From positions 1 through 7,450 of the forward strand of contig JANYAJ010000216.1 of NCBI GenBank assembly GCA_025361385.1: a DNA stretch of 7,450 bases, in the 5' to 3' direction. Source of the stretch: Nitrospira sp. (lineage in GTDB: Bacteria; Nitrospirota; Nitrospiria; Nitrospirales; Nitrospiraceae). The translations under genes and the position numbers were made by a program. The notes below the pieces were generated by a model. That model did not search any database. It worked only from the letters and a program-made list of their open reading frames with translations, and had not been told where the DNA came from. How positions within the stretch are numbered: position 1 is the first letter of the stretch; every line of letters begins with the position of its first letter. Shown one piece after another: positions 6,651 through 7,450 of the stretch.

Positions 6651-6679
6651 GCTATATCCGTCGGCATAGTCGCTGTCGA
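6651..6679 (-). promoter_or_regulatory. weak candidate sigma70 promoter between the tandem leaders
   Basis: On the minus strand TCGACA (6679-6674) and TATAGC (6656-6651) are separated by 17 nt, matching 5/6 and 4/6 of the sigma70 consensus. A start site about 7 nt downstream would fall inside the first hairpin of leader 2 and truncate it. Because of that I rate it low; the match may be chance. Confidence 0.22.
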
Positions 6680-6687
6680 CCCCTGCC

Positions 6688-6737
6688 AAAAACAAAACGG
6701 CGTCCGCCACCCTTTTCAGAATGACGGACGCCGTTGT
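6688..6737 (-). terminator. intrinsic terminator/attenuator, distal copy after glnA
   Basis: On the minus strand an 11-bp perfect core AACGGCGUCCG/CGGACGCCGUU (6735-6725 with 6706-6696) is extended inward by G-U, C-G and A-U pairs and is followed by UUUUGUUUUU. This is a strong Rho-independent terminator about 120 bp past the glnA stop. It could both end glnA read-through and attenuate the importer operon. Confidence 0.85.
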
Positions 6738-6782
6738 CCGTGTGCCCTATATCGAGAGCCTTACCGAGGCGCCGTTGCCTCG
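6688..6782 (-). promoter_or_regulatory. ANTAR-type antitermination leader 3 (distal), two canonical hexaloop hairpins
   Basis: The first hairpin (6782-6765) has stem CGAGGC/GCCTCG and loop AACGGC. After a 23-nt linker, the second (6741-6724) has a 6-bp stem ACGGAC/GTCCGT and the same loop AACGGC. Both loops have A1 and G4. The second hairpin overlaps the 5' arm of the terminator, giving the mutually exclusive fold expected for ANTAR-protein antitermination. A candidate sigma70 promoter lies just upstream, so the first hairpin would sit close to the 5' end of the transcript. No ANTAR gene is in the window; the regulator is inferred. Confidence 0.8.
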
Positions 6783-6801
6783 ACTCCGCTCATAAGGGAA
6801 A

Positions 6802-6830
6802 TATGTACCATGCCTCCCCTACCACGTCAA
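6802..6830 (-). promoter_or_regulatory. candidate sigma70 promoter of the importer-cynS operon
   Basis: The minus strand has TTGACG (6830-6825), 17 nt, then TACATA (6807-6802). The -35 box matches 5/6 of consensus with ideal spacing; the -10 box is weak (3/6). A start site near 6795 would put the first hairpin of leader 3 about a dozen nucleotides into the transcript, the arrangement expected for an attenuated leader. No sigma54 -24/-12 pair was seen here. Confidence 0.45.
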
Positions 6831-6858
6831 CCCATACTTCAGATGGGTCCCGGGCATT

Positions 6859-7450
6859 CTAGACGTCGTAATAGAGATAGAACTCATACGGATGCGGACG
6901 CAACCGCATGGTGTCGACTTCCTTCGTCCGCTTGTAACCGATCCAGGCTTCGATCAGGTCCTTGCTGAAGACCCCGCCTTTGAGCAGGAACTCATGGTCC
7001 TTCTCAAGGTTGTTCAACGCTTCATCGAGGCTGCCCGGCATGGTGCGAATCTTCGCCGCGGCCTTCGCCTCGAGATCGTAGAGATCCTGCTCAGCCGGTT
7101 CACCGGGGTTGATCTTATTCTGGATGCCGTCCAACCCGGCCATGAGCATGGCAGAGAAGGCGAGATAGGGATTCGCGGCCGGGTCCGGGAACCGCACCTC
7201 GATCCGCTTCGCCTTAGGGCTCGGTGAATACATGGGAATCCGGATGCCGGCCGACCGGTTCCGGCTGGAATAGGCCAACAACACCGGGGCTTCGAACCCT
7301 GGCGTCAAGCGCTTGTAGGAGTTCGTCGTGGGATTGGTAAAGGCGGCCAGCGCCGGCGCATGTTTCAGAATCCCGCCGATGTAGTGCAGGCACATCTGCG
7401 ACACGCCCGCATATTCCTTCCCGGCGAACAAGGGCTTGCCGTCCTTCCAG
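6859..7450 (-). CDS. glnA: glutamine synthetase type I, C-terminal part (5' end outside the window)
   Basis: The C-terminal roughly 196 residues of glutamine synthetase, which joins ammonium to glutamate using ATP. The frame is open to the window edge and begins [18 protein letters not shown], so the gene continues upstream; the TTG at 7431 is internal, not a start. Characteristic stretches are [18 protein letters not shown], the active-site region [12 protein letters not shown], and [24 protein letters not shown] with its tyrosine codon at 7080-7078 corresponds to the adenylylation site of GSI-beta enzymes, suggesting control by GlnE-type adenylylation, although the flanking residues differ from E. 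coli. The gene ends at TAG with no intrinsic terminator immediately after it. It is on the same strand as the importer, 363 bp upstream of it. Confidence 0.95.
   Translation of the reverse strand, partial: WKDGKPLFAGKEYAGVSQMCLHYIGGILKHAPALAAFTNPTTNSYKRLTPGFEAPVLLAYSSRNRSAGIRIPMYSPSPKAKRIEVRFPDPAANPYLAFSAMLMAGLDGIQNKINPGEPAEQDLYDLEAKAAAKIRTMPGSLDEALNNLEKDHEFLLKGGVFSKDLIEAWIGYKRTKEVDTMRLRPHPYEFYLYYDV

Noticed and set aside
6064..6669. 201-codon open frame on the plus strand
   Set aside because: It is antisense to the Tat-signal end of the binding protein and runs into the leader hairpins; no protein-like features.
2789..6745. The three inverted repeats as a dispersed mobile repeat (REP/MITE-like) or CRISPR-like units
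   Set aside because: Only the hairpin core is shared; flanks and loops differ, there are no target duplications or regular spacers, and each copy has a U-run in the same orientation in an operon leader.
6830..6848. 6-bp hairpin ACCCAT/ATGGGT after glnA as its terminator
   Set aside because: The stem is short, the loop is 7 nt and no U-run follows; it also overlaps the candidate -35 box.

Overview
All confident genes in this window lie on the minus strand and are transcribed from high to low coordinates. They form a nitrogen-acquisition cluster. In transcription order they are: the 3' end of glutamine synthetase (glnA); a nitrate/nitrite/cyanate-type ABC importer (Tat-exported binding protein, permease, ATPase) followed by cyanase (cynS); then a formate/nitrite-family channel (FNT/NirC type), a 72-residue winged-helix-like protein and a ferredoxin-type nitrite reductase (nirA). 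A possible further open frame runs off the left edge.

The physiology is coherent. Nitrite enters through the FNT channel and NirA reduces it to ammonium. Cyanate (or nitrite/nitrate) is imported by the ABC system, and cyanase converts cyanate plus bicarbonate to ammonia and CO2. Glutamine synthetase assimilates the ammonium. No assimilatory nitrate reductase is seen. This gene set suggests a nitrite-oxidising bacterium of the Nitrospira type. That assignment is inferred from gene content, not proven.

The most interesting structure is in the RNA leaders. Three related inverted repeats occur on the coding strand: one between cynS and the FNT gene, and two in tandem in the 363-bp gap between glnA and the ABC operon. 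Each is a strong stem followed by a U-run, like an intrinsic terminator. The 5' arm of each terminator can instead fold into a short hairpin with a six-base loop, AACGGC or AAUGGC, having A at position 1 and G at position 4. In two of the three, a second hairpin with an A1/G4 hexaloop lies 23-25 nt upstream. This two-hexaloop-plus-overlapping-terminator layout is the hallmark of RNA targets of ANTAR-domain antiterminators such as NasR, NasT, AmiR and EutV. I infer that both operons are controlled by ANTAR-type antitermination, and that the importer-cyanase operon has a double attenuator. No ANTAR gene lies in the window.

Region by region: 1-126 is a short gap with a weak partial frame; 127-2760 is nirA, the winged-helix gene and FNT; 2761-2913 is leader 1; 2914-6495 is cynS and the ABC genes; 6496-6858 holds the tandem leaders and a candidate sigma70 promoter; 6859-7450 is the 3' part of glnA.
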